The notes under the pieces were generated by a model, which did no database searches, was not told the origin of the DNA, and saw only the letters and a program-made list of their open reading frames with translations. This document shows, in pieces, positions 1-16,108 of a stretch of 64,000 nucleotides of DNA. The stretch's first letter is position 1, and every line of letters begins with the position of its first letter. This stretch comes from Hydractinia symbiolongicarpus (Eukaryota > Cnidaria > Hydrozoa > Anthoathecata > Hydractiniidae). The position numbers and the translations under genes are program-made. The DNA lies in NCBI RefSeq assembly GCF_029227915.1, contig NC_079875.1, positions 7,933,001 to 7,997,000 on the forward strand, given 5' to 3'.

Positions 1-569
1 CAAATAGCATTTTATATTAGTTTAGACACAAGCATTTATAACAGGCAGGTTATCACTGTGAAAAAGCATGAAAAAGAACTCACTTTTTGTCTTCTTTTTA
101 AAAAATGCGTTACGCATGGGACATTTTGTTATGCATGGGACATCAGTCTTTAGGGAAGGGTGACAAAGTACAGGCAAAAAGATTTTTGACAGCAATAGGT
201 TTTCATTGTTTCCATTTGACCGATAAATAACACATAGAATTCTACTCTTTCTGGCTTTCACTATTGAAAAATAATACAAATATAGGTGTTTACATATATT
301 ATGGTGGTTTAATTCCAATTAACGTCAATTCCATAGCTCATTACTCTAATATTTCTTACAGTGTAAGTAAAGGAAAAATCTTGTTATTGGCAAATTAGCA
401 GGGATGTAGAGGAAGACTTAAATAGCTAATTTGATTTGAAATTCATCTAGTGAAATTTTTTATAGGCATTTTAAGAAAATTTTACATATGGGACACAAAA
501 GTCTGACCACACAGTCTAGAAGTTATTATAGCTGACTATTACTGATTATTATAGCTGACTATTACTGAC

Positions 570-615
<46 letters not shown>

Positions 616-619
616 GCTG

Positions 620-706
620 TCATTAATATACCCCGTCCAACCCATGCTAGCATGGAAAACGGACGTTAAGCTGAGAATGATGATGATGATGATGATGATG
701 ATGATA
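620..706 (+). repeat. Palindrome plus GAT microsatellite, SINE-end-like
   Basis: The segment carries the palindrome CCATGCTAGCATGG inside a GC-richer block and runs straight into a GAT microsatellite; an ATT microsatellite lies just upstream. From memory, a very similar block with a GAT tail is common in cephalopod and other marine invertebrate genomes as part of an interspersed repeat. That link is recall, not a search result. Confidence 0.5.
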
Positions 707-832
707 GTTAATGATGTTTCTTAAAAAAATAAAAAATATTCTTAACAAGAAACACTATATAACTTTTCATTTTTTAAAATACCTAAAAAGAAAAAATAAG
801 AAACATTTGAATGTGATTTGCATTGGGACAAG

Positions 833-970
833 TTACGTATATGGCACATTTTGGGGGATATTTAGCTATAAATATTTCCACCAGTATTTTTTTTTTTTGT
901 CAAAATTGTGATGGACTCAATAGAACAGTCTAGTATCTCAACAAAAAAAAACACATTTAATGAGAATTAA
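833..970 (+). repeat. Dispersed repeat, copy A
   Basis: This stretch matches, in inverted orientation, about 50945-51075 in MPP10 intron 1. Shared words in order include ACATTTTGGGG, TAGCTATAAATATTT, a long T-run followed by GTCAAAA, GATGGA, TCAATAGAACAG and TATCTCAACAAAAA. The related words ACGCATGGGACA and ACGTATGGGACA recur near 112, 129 and 51609. The family is not recognised. Confidence 0.6.
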
Positions 971-1377
971 AGCTGCTTGCTAAAATATAGAAGCATGAGA
1001 CACTTTTTTTTTAAATTGGGCAAAATTCTTAGAAATGACCCACACAATTTTAAACAGCTTCTTTAGGTGTCAGTTTTCAGCCACTATTGGATGACCCATT
1101 GCATTTGCAGTGTATTCGCCATTTTTAAAATTAGGTTGGATAAAAGTAAACCTAGCTCACAGAAAAAATTTTTTAGATGACTTCAGAAATATAAAATAAA
1201 ATGCAAAAGACACCTGAGTTTTGTCATTGTAAAAACATTTAAATTATATATGTACAAACAGTGTCATTGCCAATTCTTTTAAGAAACATGAATATTTCTA
1301 TGGTTCAGACAATAATTCACATGGAATCTGATTATAAATTATAACTCTCTAACTTTGTGCATGAAACCAAGATTTCG

Positions 1378-1630
1378 ATGTTCCTTAGTGACAATGCAAC
1401 ATGGACGAGTGAATAGTACCATAGCCTCAAGTTAACCCAAGCCATGTGAGGGAAATTGGTGAGGTGGTACTGTGTGAGCTATTGGATGTTGCAGGGAGTT
1501 GTCTTGTAGAACACGTACCCTAACTGGGTCTGTGTTGCTAAAAAAATAGCCACTAAATACTCTGGGACTCTCCATCTAAATCATGGCATAAATATTTGGC
1601 AGATATAAATCCTGAAAATAATTCAGGGTA
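1378..1630 (+). repeat. Diverged SINE-like copy
   Basis: The body shares words with the better SINE copy at 15590-15800: a TCAAGTTAACCCAAGCCATGT-like block, then AGGGAAATTG, and near the end GGCATAAATATTTGG. The tRNA-like head is not clear here. It is read as an old, partly decayed member of that family. Confidence 0.45.
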
Positions 1631-1929
1631 TATTATATCCCTTGTTATTTGTAAGGTCAGCCATTTAAATATGCACATCTATCTATCTCTGAGTTGTAGA
1701 ACAATGAAAAATAAACTGTGAAACACTATATACTTTCATTTTAATTTAATAGTATGCAGAATAATTTTTTACATACCAGGGTGCTACAACTGGCTGTATA
1801 TATATGTCAGGAAAACCAGATGAAAGCTTTCATTGGAACTTTAGTGATTAGTGATTTGGTGTTTTTTAAAAAACCAAAATGAAAAAGTATATGCTGAGGT
1901 ATGTAAAAAATTAGGTTGAAATTGTGCAT

Positions 1930-1967
1930 AAAAATAGTGAACACGTAACGACGTGTTCACTATTTTT
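1930..1967. repeat. Perfect 17-bp inverted repeat, 4-nt loop
   Basis: The left arm AAAAATAGTGAACACGT (1930-1946) and the right arm ACGTGTTCACTATTTTT (1951-1967) are exact reverse complements around the loop AACG. It stands alone in otherwise simple AT-rich DNA. It could be the fused ends of a fold-back transposon, a recently formed palindrome or an RNA hairpin. Confidence 0.85.
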
Positions 1968-2649
1968 GTCTCCTGTCGAAATTCAATTTGTGAGTAGCCA
2001 CTAAACTGCTGCCATGTGGATGAATTGTTCAGTTATTTCATTCCTTTTTCCTGGAGATAGGATTTACTTTTAATTATGGAAAAGATTGGAAAAACTTGCA
2101 TGGCCACAGGAGGTCTGCTTTGTTGATCTTGTCTACTACGCTGTGAAAAGTCTTGAAAGTTAGTATGGGGACTGAGTGTCTGGCTTTATGGCAACTCTAG
2201 CTATTATAGACACGCGTATCTAGCTAGGTATAGCTATCTAGCTATGTTTAATTTTTAGACTTAACAACTTGGACTTTGCATTTTTTTAACAATTTTCAGG
2301 AAAGGCTAATAATAGCCAGAAGCTACTTTAACTGATCATCTGGGTAGCTATGTAGATAGTTCAAGAACAAAAACTTTTTTACCTCCTGGTTTTGTTTTTT
2401 TAGGTTCATCTTCACCTGAATCGTCCGCCATGTTTGTTTATGAAATATATTTTACCTGCGGAGGAGATTTTGAATGTTACAAAACAAAATTCGCACTCAT
2501 TAAAGTGATTTGTTTGTTCAAACTTATCCCCAGGGTTTTTTTCCCTTTGACATGTTGTTAGTCACGAATTACGCCTACCCGTCTTCCTTTAAGCATCAAA
2601 ATCCACAACGAAAACCTTTCATCATCAAGAAAGCGCTTTCACACCGCTT

Positions 2650-2907
2650 GTGATGGGTACAAATGGAGGTATGGGAAAAGAATGTTACGTTTTTCGTCAA
2701 AAACTTAAAAAAAACTCTCCACAAAACAAAGACTACCCAACAGTGATTACATGGGTCGGAAAAAAACTGTCCTTCGAAATTTTGAAGTCAACAATTTTAT
2801 GCGCAAGAGGTTCGAGAGCGCCATGGAAAAAACCAAACAAAACAGACGTTAGTGTAGATATCATGTTGAATTCTTTTGAAGAAACTATGTTTCGAGATTT
2901 GAGATAA
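2650..2907 (+). pseudogene. Retroelement-type ORF fragment
   Basis: An 85-residue open frame contains GGMGKEC near its start, then a WVGKKLSFEILKS block and ILCARGSR. From memory, the order GGMG-x-E, W-x-(R)-x-K-x-SF-x-(L)LRS and C-x-RGSR recurs in ORFs of invertebrate retroelement-derived proteins. Here it is a short isolated piece with no neighbouring polymerase domain, so it is probably a relic. The product and element class were not determined, and a host micro-gene is possible but less likely. Confidence 0.4.
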
Positions 2908-4460
2908 TTTTGACACAAGTGTATGGGTATAGTGGCAGTCTCTCCCCTATACTCATCGTCTTGGCTTATTCGACTTTTGTTTTTAATTTGTTTATGATTT
3001 GCTTCTGTTTCCCTTTGTTTGTTTGTTATTGTTTTTAACTTTGTCTTCTTGAAGTTTTCAAGTCTTTTTAAAAATTTTTTTAAGTATATTTTAACATTTT
3101 TATATTATTTTCTATAAATTTATGCTACTTGTATTATCATAAGTCGATTATTTGAAATATACCATATCTTAGCATCGAAACCGCTCGCTTTTGACGCTAG
3201 GGTACACTTTTACACGATTAATTTCTAAGCAAGCAAAACAAACAAAAACAAAAGGAAGCCTGAGACCGAGGTTGACTATCACTAGTAAAGTAAGTAATAA
3301 TGTTTGTAGGTTGGTTTAGGAAATGTAAAAGAACGCCTGCATAATTATAAGAATTGTTGTTTTTTGTGATTTTAAATTTTTTATCATTTCAGTTCTCCAC
3401 CCCCTCAACTCTAGCAATAACCAATATATTTCCACATTCCCTATCCCCAGGGTTTGTTGTTGCGTGTTGTTCCCAGGAGCTGATGTATCTATTACTTGAC
3501 GGTTAACATTTCTGGGGTCGTTCCCAGAGACAAGGTAGCACCATGCGGAGCCTAAGGCGTGCAGTAACATGGACTTCTATTCTCGTCCCCAGGGTATGCT
3601 GTTTTTTTCAACCTTGTTTTCAGGGTAATTATTCGCTTTTTCGATATCCGAGACAGCGCATGTGTTTTTAACTGTGCAGATACTATTAAAATACTCAGCC
3701 CTGAGACAATGTTGATGTGCTTTCCGGAAAACTCGCACTTATTCGAACTTTTCTTAATTTCCGACTTATCTCAAGCAATATTGCTCGAGGTGAATAAATT
3801 TCGCTATTGGTGCCAAAAACAATGCAGTTAATCTTAATCGGTAAGAAACGAAATACAAGTCCTTCAAACAACACAAACTCGAAAAAGAACTGAAAACGAG
3901 ATTGACTTACCGGATAATTCTAACTCAGACATTACCAGTTCATGTGGTAAGATTGTTTTTGTTTTTTTACTAATAAGAATATAAGAATATTTTAAGAATA
4001 GCCAAAAATGCTAAAAATAAGTCTGTGAATAAATACGATTTGACAGCTAAAGCGGAAACACAGGGTCTATGGAAACCTCGTTAACAGGACTTCTTTCTTA
4101 CCTTTTTCTAATTCAGAACGGAAAAAATATATAAATATAATAAGGAAACGTAAACAAGCTCTGGGGATGAGGTTGGCTTTAGGTAAATAAACAAAATTAT
4201 TAATGTCATAACATCGATGTTAGGATTAAAAATATTAAGAACATAAATATTTGCAAAGAAAGGAAAAATTAGAAACAAAATAAAAACTAAAAAGGAGGAG
4301 AGCTAAGCTGATGTCTTGCTTCGAGGTGTTCGGTGAAAATAAAGTTTTTTTGGATAAATTGACTTTCGCGAGTGTTGTGTTAACTCGCCCTGCCTCAAAA
4401 ACAATATATGACGATAGAAATATTGATTTTTAGTGATATTGATTTCATCGATCGTAACGT
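2908..4460. other. Gene-free stretch with CCCCAGGG-type repeats
   Basis: No coding exon is supported. The motif CTCGTCCCCAGGG or close variants occurs near 3450 and 3583. Relatives occur near 2528, inverted near 4160, near 19493, and as CGTCTCCAGGG near 32048. They look like ends of an interspersed repeat. Confidence 0.45.
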
Positions 4461-4461
4461 A

Positions 4462-5036
4462 CAGTGGAATCTTTCTAAAGCGGACATGGTCTAAAGCGGA
4501 CACCTTTATATAACGAACACTTTTCCTTGGAACGGACAAGAAATTCTCTATAAGACGTACAGTTATACTTTATATAACGGACGCTTTTTTCGCACCAAAT
4601 GACATTTTCTCTTGAAAAGCTCTGTGTAAAGCGGACACATTAAAATAGAATTTGTCGCAGCCCTGTTATTGACGAGGAAAGTCAAGACATGCTGTCATCA
4701 GTTACGGAAAAAGTGAAGGACCTGCAAATATCAAAAATATAGCAAACTATAATCCGAGATTTTTTTGAGAAATACAATGTATTTGTTAGTGGATATTTGT
4801 TATTGTTTGTAAAACAGTAGCAGAGCGTATGAATAATACAAATTTACATTCATCAAATTATGTCATATTTACTTGACTTGAAAAAATAGAACAACAAAAA
4901 AAACGCGTATATAAACAAAAAAGTCATGTTTTCGGCAAAATTTTGCTCTGAAAGTGATTTTTGGATACAATCACTATAAGCGGACACCTCTATCAGATGG
5001 ACACTTTTTTTGCACCAATAGTGTCCGCTTTAGAGA
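4462..5036 (+). mobile_element. Decayed Tigger/pogo-type DNA transposon
   Basis: The left end begins CAGTGGAATCTTTCTAAAGC directly after a TA and is followed by several diverged AAGCGGACAC blocks. The right side carries the same blocks inverted (GTGTCCGCTTTAGAG) but lacks the outermost bases. Between them, at about 4690-4785 on the plus strand, is a transposase C-terminal relic whose frame reads QTIIRDFF after a stop codon. That matches the PIP-box pattern seen in the two Tigger elements at 15.9-19.3 kb. The body is far too short for a full transposase, so this is a non-autonomous, degraded copy. Confidence 0.6.
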
Positions 5037-6272
5037 AAAATTTGCATCGCTTTTGCTTAAAACTTACCGTAATGTCTCGACCAAGCGCCTGTTGCCAATT
5101 AATTATACCGTTTCGTAGACGCCTAAAAATCAAAGAGGCGTCCGTTGCCCATTAGTTTAAAAATTAATAAAGGGCCCCTGCCTGGTAGCTTGAAAACTAG
5201 ATAAGCACCTGTGCCCAGTAGGTTATAAATTAAAGGAGGCCCGTTGCTAGTACCTTAAAAAAGCCCTTATGCTTAATGGAGGCATTTAGATCTTGCATTA
5301 TTTCGACAAAACAGCACTTTAACAGCTTGTTTGTACTTAGCAATTGTAATATCCCCTCTCACAAAAGCTCGTTCTTTGTGGAATATTTCGTAGTAAAAAA
5401 AAAAAGATTTAAAAAAGGACAAATTAAAAATTGACATGTAAATATATATTTACAAAAATATAATAATTTACAAAAAATCGAACTTTCTTTTTTTATTATA
5501 TCGTCCTCCGTTTATTTTAATAAAAAAATGCGTTCTTTACATCATTGTTAACATTTCAATCACAAAAACGAGGCTATTTCATGATTTCGCATTTCTTGGA
5601 TACTATTAGTACGCCGTGTGCGTCTTTATAGCAACATGTGATAACCAGACAGTTCAAGAAAATTTGCGACAGTATGGCTATTTCCTCTGTTTCTGATTCT
5701 CCAAAACCAATAGAAATTTTTCCAGTTAAAAAATCAGTTTTTTTGCAGTAATATCTAAAGATAAAATCCATTTTTGTATTGATATAAAAGAAGCATTCGG
5801 TTCACATCTATCAAGAAATTAGCTGCCACAACTTATAAAAAAGGACAATATAAAAAGGTCTGTGCTAATATGCAAACTTTATAAAAAAAAATGCCCCTGA
5901 CTGCTCTCCAATTAAAGCCAATTCCACAAAGCCAATCTTATTAGCAATACAAATTTTGTTGGTTTTTTAGAGTTCCTGTTGTGCTATCACTATACAGAGA
6001 AACTGTTTTCGAAATCAACGTCTCTCCCTTGTAATTTTGTTTAAGATATTTCTTCTTTTGAGAAACAGCTTAAACACATCTATAAAAACCTACAAAAAAA
6101 TAAGACCAGGTTTTTTTCTGTAACGGTAATTTGCGCAGGTTTTCCTTTGCTGAAACTCCAGTTATAATATTAACTCATACGCTTAGATATGGGTTTTGCT
6201 TCAAAGTAAAAAGATAAAACATTGTACACACACGGTACCTACATAGTTACACATGGTACAAACATGGTTCAA
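5037..6272. other. Gene-free stretch downstream of CDK7
   Basis: No coding exon is recognised. It probably includes the CDK7 3' UTR at its right end. A short degenerate direct repeat (GCCCCTGCCTGGTAGCTT-like units) lies at about 5140-5260. Confidence 0.4.
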
Positions 6273-11117
<4,845 letters not shown>

Positions 11118-12372
11118 TTCTAGAAAAAAATATCTAACTTCTTTATTTTATGCACAGTCATAACATCCCTTTTAAAATTAATTACATATACCTAAAAATA
11201 GACTTTAGCTTAAGGTCAATCTATAACATTTTCATACGGTTAAAGAAGCTGGTACCTTAGTAGTTTACCATTGTCTGGATCACAGAAGTATCATGTGGGA
11301 AATTTTCCTTATTCAATATTTATTAATTTACCTCTGCACAGTAGGAGCTTCTCAAAATTTTGTTAACATGCAAAACGCTATTTGAATTTATTTTTTAAAA
11401 AAAGATGCCTTCTTGCACAAGATTTGCTAGATGTAAGCCTTCACAAGGAACATTGTGTTTCCCTGCACAGCCATGATTTTCTCTGTTTACATTGTCTCCT
11501 TCAGTCAGGTCAAGAAATGAAAACAAGGCCCATGGTTATAAAGTATGTGTGATGGGAGCAGGGCTGCAATTTATCAGTATTTTATCAGGGAAAGGATGAG
11601 TGCACAAAATGTCAGAATTTTTTTACATATTTTGTGGGTAGTTATTTACTTCAGATTTTTCTTTTTCGGATAAAAAGAAAGGCTAATATCTAAATTTTTT
11701 AAACATATTATGTAAGCTTCTGTGTACATGCTCTATACAACACCTTTTCCTGCAAGTTGAATAGCCTTTTGTGTTTTCTTTCTCATAATTACTTTAATGA
11801 TCTTATCAAGAACTATGTTGCATGAAATTTAACAAAAGCTTCATGATAAAACAAAACAGTAATTACTTTTTCCTTTTTCAAACTGAGAGATTCGTTGTTA
11901 AAGCTTATTGTAAATAAAGTTGCCTTTAGGTTATTAACGTTAAGTCATAAAATTTAACAGGTGCCAACCAAAAACAAAAAATGCATCCTTAAATAAAGAG
12001 CTCTGAATTATTCAAATCAGAATGCTATTTTATCTGAAACAAGATTTCTTCACAAATTATAATTTTTTTTAAAAAAGGGTAAGGATATTAGCGTGTACGC
12101 AGTAGATTACATTCAGACTGTACTGTACCTGATACTTTATAAGATGTTCATCTTGTCCTGTTTAAATTATGTTGCAAATTAGTACTGTAACATTTAATAG
12201 GAAAAATCTGAAATTATAAAGCAAACAGAGTTACATTTTCTTGTGTTTACAACATTCTACTTCGTCAAAAGCTGTGTGTTTTGTTCTAAGTATTTTTGCC
12301 AAACGGATATCACGTCCAAGTGGCAAGTATGGTGCATGGAAGGCAACACTAAGAGCTGAAATCACTCCCATT

Positions 12373-12450
12373 AAGCCAGTTTTGGAACCCCGGTTTTCGA
12401 ACCCCGGTCTCCCACACAGAGTACGAGAGTTATAACCACTCTAATCTATG
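12373..12450 (-). repeat. tRNA-derived SINE head in CDK7 intron 1
   Basis: On the minus strand it reads TAGAGTGGTTATAACTC followed after about 20 bases by GGGGTTCGAAAACC. This is an A-box-like and a near-perfect B-box (GGTTCGANNCC) pair. The spacing suits a tRNA-derived pol III promoter. No cloverleaf closes, so it is called a SINE fragment. Confidence 0.6.
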
Positions 12451-12693
12451 GCTATATTATTAGGATGTGGTGGTGATACCCTACAACTTTCTTCAGCCTA
12501 TTAAGAATGTATCACAAAACAATTTAAACAATGATTGACTAAAAGCTGTGCAAAATTGTAGCTCAAGCGTGATTTCTCAAGCTATATATATATATCACCA
12601 TTTTATTTTGCTGATGTGTTGTTCCGTCTTGTGAAAAGGGTAGGAAAAAATGACATATAAATAGAAAAATTTCCTTGTTTTTATAATACTAAC

Positions 12694-12800
12694 CTGAGCG
12701 CTTATTTTCATCAGTGAAATCCGAAAACCTCAACTTGACTCATTACTAGCAAGAATGAAGGACTTTAGTTTAGCAAACACAAGAGCGCACGCTAGAAAGT
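12694..12800 (-). promoter_or_regulatory. Probable CDK7 5' UTR exon with short uORF
   Basis: On the minus strand a good donor (GCTCAG|GTTAGT) ends at 12694 and would join the acceptor TTTTCTAG just before the CDK7 start at 11117. The exon contains ATGAAAATAAGCGCTCAG. After splicing this opens a 10-codon upstream frame that ends in TGA and overlaps the CDK7 start in another frame. The transcription start is not visible; the exon extent beyond about 12740 is a guess. Confidence 0.45.
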
Positions 12801-14928
12801 GTGCTTTGTTTCGTCTTGTTCGCCATTTTAGTTTTCGTTAGAGGCGCTATGCTGGTAAAAACAGGTAGTCTTTTCGCACCTCATTTTTCTCTCCTTCCCC
12901 GCCCGTGTTATTCAGGCATTTTCCGGTGTACTGGTAATGTTTGAAGTCGGAAAAGAAACTTTTCCTTTTTATAACAAATTTACTGTGTATGTAATATATT
13001 AAGCCGTCGTCAATTTTTCAACAATCCCTCACGTTTCTCAGAGCAAAAATTAAGAGGAGAATCAAGAAGACTTAAGGTGAAAATTTTTGCCTGGATAGAA
13101 TCCGCTCACTAAGGCAGTCAGTATATTAGCGACGCACATGTAGAATTCTTTTAATTTCGTTGCACCAATTACACATTATGCCTAGAATTCCGATCGAATT
13201 AAACCATCCTCAGTAGACAAGAAAAATCTTTATCTAGAGAATCGAGGAAAATTCATTCGATAAAATTCATTCGATAATCACTCGATATGAAGTCGTTATT
13301 TTCCTAAGAATCCTGACATTTTTTTCCTACTGATATCCTTAACCCTAACCCTAACCAAAAACATCCACACATCTCCAGCAATTTTTGCACTTGTTTTGAA
13401 ACCTTGGCATGGACTAAATTTGACAAATCAAAAATTTTGAGCAATCATCCCACTCCTTTTTCTAAAATTTTACATGCATTTTATAATAACTTTAGCAGAG
13501 AAATGACAAATAATTTAATAAAACGTTTTTATATTTCTATATATGCAGATCTCTTGACACGTTTGCTCCAAAAACAGATGATTCCTCTAGCAGCCAGCAC
13601 ATCAGGACAACAGCAAGGGAATTAAGAGCTTGCCAATCTTATTTCTAAGGTTTTCTAACATATGCACACTGTTTTTTGGCTCAAAACACGTATACAATGT
13701 CACGCGTTAATTTGTCTAATTTTTCTCTTCTTTTAATCTTTCAAAAAGGGAGTGTAGCCACAATTACTAGCTGTCAACGATCCTGCAACTTTCACTTCCG
13801 GGAAAACTGCTTTCTGGCGGAAGTTACTTAAACGCCTATTAAATGTACGCAAATTAAGTTTCAAAAGTTTTCAAAGTGATTTGATTAACGCTGTTTCGAT
13901 TACATCACCAACTAACACTTTGATAACGGTATTTTGAATCCGCGTTAAATAATACAGCTCATTACTTTCTGGGAATAATACGTCATTAAATTGCGTGGCT
14001 TCATTCCGAAGTCTTCCAAAACGCGCAAAGAAGTGATGAATGTAATGTTTGAATGTTCTAATATTAAATTAAGCACTACACAGAAGGGACAGCATTTGGA
14101 TATTTGAAAATATAGCAGAGAATATTCAACAACCACGAATATAAAATGTAAACTTCAGGTAGCATTACGTGACGAGGAAGTTATAAATGTTACACGCGAC
14201 TAGTTGACGATTGACAAACAGTGCCAAAGAATATGTAAACGTGATATATACAGCAAACAAAGCTTGTTTTAGATCAATTTCCTTCTTGGATTGAGAATTT
14301 CCTGTTGGAAAGAGGATGTCTTCGAAGGACTTGAAGTTTTTAACGGAAATACAAGAATTAAAACTTTCTACTTATATATTGCAAGGTTGTTTCCGCTTAA
14401 CGATGTCAACAAGAGTAGATGGAGAAAAGTTACCTCTTGTAGCGGACTGATTATAAGGCATTTAAAGCAGCAGCGTCGATGTTGGGACTACTAGAATGGC
14501 ATTATGTGTAAGGTAGATAGCTAACTTTCTTGTTACGTTAACACATGAATGTTATTGTGTTATTTAAGTTTTCTAAATATCAATCTGCTGCCAGTTGTTA
14601 AAATGCTGCAGATGACCTTTTTTTACTATTTTTGTGGTTACTATTAATTACTCAAAATAGATTCATCCGTTCCCAATAGAACTGTTATCATTTAAGGCTC
14701 CCATTTGAGCTACAAAGGCGTACAAGTACAACAGCCGCTCAACTAGACAACCGCCTAAGATATTAATCCTATTCTCATGCTGAATGTTAAGCAGAAAGGA
14801 TTGATTCACACTTTTATTGAGTCTCGCATAACTCGGCTTGGGTTTGAATGCAAGTCGGCGATTGTGCTAAATCTTTAAAAATATGTTCCGCAAATAAAGT
14901 TTCGTGAAAGTTTCTTCCGTTAAGGCGG
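12801..14928. other. Intergenic, no gene recognised
   Basis: No coding exon is supported. It contains a short telomere-like tract (13340-13356). The short open frames here (for example 13404-13625 and 14291-14494) have no recognisable domain. Confidence 0.45.
13340..13356. repeat. Interstitial telomeric tract
   Basis: The sequence TAACCCTAACCCTAACC is nearly three TTAGGG units read on the opposite strand. It matches the usual animal telomere repeat. A tract this short can arise by chance or through repair of a break. Confidence 0.7.
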
Positions 14929-14986
14929 TGATACACGATTCGATCCTATTTGATTTGTTGAATTCGACAAATCGGATCGTGTATCA
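14929..14986. repeat. Inverted repeat TGATACACGAT
   Basis: The left arm TGATACACGATTCGATCC and a right arm ending GGATCGTGTATCA are near-perfect reverse complements with a 5-base interruption. It resembles the tip of a fold-back or MITE-type element. A full element was not delimited. Confidence 0.55.
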
Positions 14987-15150
14987 TGTAAAAATCGGAT
15001 TTTTGCGGCATATTCAGAATTGGATTTTTAAAAAGTCTTAACCTTTTCGATTATTCGAAAGGTTTTGAACTAATCAAAATGCTTAGAATTTGTACATCAA
15101 ATGTGCGTTTAGAAAAATGTGTGTTTCCATAGGAAAAATAAACATTATTA

Positions 15151-15426
15151 GGGAGCTGTTTATATGAAGGCGGGCTGGCTCGGTTGACCGGTCTGGCTCT
15201 GCTGAACAGGATCTCGCCGCTATTAAGAACATGAAAAAATATAAATGTGTTCATATGATAACCGAGCCAGCCCGCCTAGGCGAGATGAAATTAAAAAAAT
15301 GTAAACAACTTTTCCATCCCGGCTGGCCGAGATATAAAAAACTTCATATGAACACGACATGAAAATCACCCTGGCTAGCTGAGCCAGCCCGCCTAACCGG
15401 GCCAGCTCGCCTCATATAAACAGCCC
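15151..15426. mobile_element. Harbinger-like MITE (276 bp)
   Basis: The ends are near-perfect terminal inverted repeats of about 30 bp: GGGAGCTGTTTATATGAAGG on the left, and GGGCTGTTTATATGAGGCG on the right when reverse-complemented. TTA flanks both sides (15148-15150 and 15427-15429), which fits the 3-bp target duplication of PIF/Harbinger elements. GAGCCAGCCCGCCTA-type blocks recur inside in both orientations. No ORF is present, so the element is non-autonomous. Its superfamily is inferred only from the target duplication and ends. Confidence 0.7.
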
Positions 15427-15589
15427 TTAGAAGATGTTTAAAAACATGTGTTAAAAAAATAAATAAAACAGAAATTAGGGAAATTTTTATCATGGACTTC
15501 TTATTATGCATAAATTATCAGGAAACTGCTGGTATAACCGAATATCGATAAAAATAACGTATCACGTACTCCTAAATTATCTCTTCTCT

Positions 15590-15800
15590 GCAGTCGAAAG
15601 TGGTTATAACGTTCGCTACGTGGTTCGGTCCACAGCGCGGGCATGTTTAGAAAGTATATACAGCTACGGGTCAACCCATGCCATGTTAGGGAAATTGAGT
15701 AGGTTAGCTGGTGTAAACCTAATGTATACCTAATGTCAGGACACAGGAGCCACGTTAATAACAATGTTGCCAACACTGAAATGGCTTTATCCTGCATAAA
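15590..15800 (+). repeat. tRNA-derived SINE, family 1
   Basis: A B-box-like GTGGTTCGGTCCACAGC (canonical GGTTCGANNCC, one change) follows a weaker A-box-like region. The body then reads ACAGCTACGGGTCAACCCATG and later GTTGCCAACACTGAAATGGC. The same head and body recur inverted at 24233-24425. A coding explanation for the overlapping frames is rejected because the repeat explains them. Confidence 0.75.
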
Positions 15801-16108
15801 TATTTGGAATAATAATAATTTTGGCATATGAGATAAGTGAGACCCGATACCCAATGTGATACATGATACCCAGGACCCAATACCCCGGTTTAGTGTTTTT
15901 TTGTGTAATACAGTCTCCATAACTCGAACGGCCAGGGAGAAAAGGAAACCGTTCGAGTTAAGGAGACGTTCGAGTAGTAGAGGTTTTTAAGTTTTTTCAA
16001 AATTTTCCCCTTATTTGCCTACCAGATGAACAAAAACAGTATATTAAGTACGTAGTCTTACTACGTTGGGAGTTCTGGGTTGGTGAAATACAAAAACAGA
16101 TCGTTTTA

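Larger units (their letters stand above)
1..2640. other. Gene-free repeat-rich stretch
   Basis: No ORF here looks like a host protein and no splice-supported coding exon is visible. The stretch holds an (ATT)n run near 570-612, a (GAT)n run near 677-703, a dispersed repeat at about 833-970 that recurs inverted in MPP10 intron 1, a diverged SINE-like copy near 1378-1630, and a perfect hairpin at 1930-1967. The remainder is AT-rich with many TAGCTA words. Confidence 0.6.

Noticed and set aside
12373-12450. Functional tRNA gene
   Set aside because: A- and B-box words are present, but no acceptor or anticodon stem forms; it is a SINE head.
15504-15920. 138-codon minus-strand frame
   Set aside because: It runs across the tRNA-derived SINE and into the Tigger end, so the open frame is incidental to repeats.
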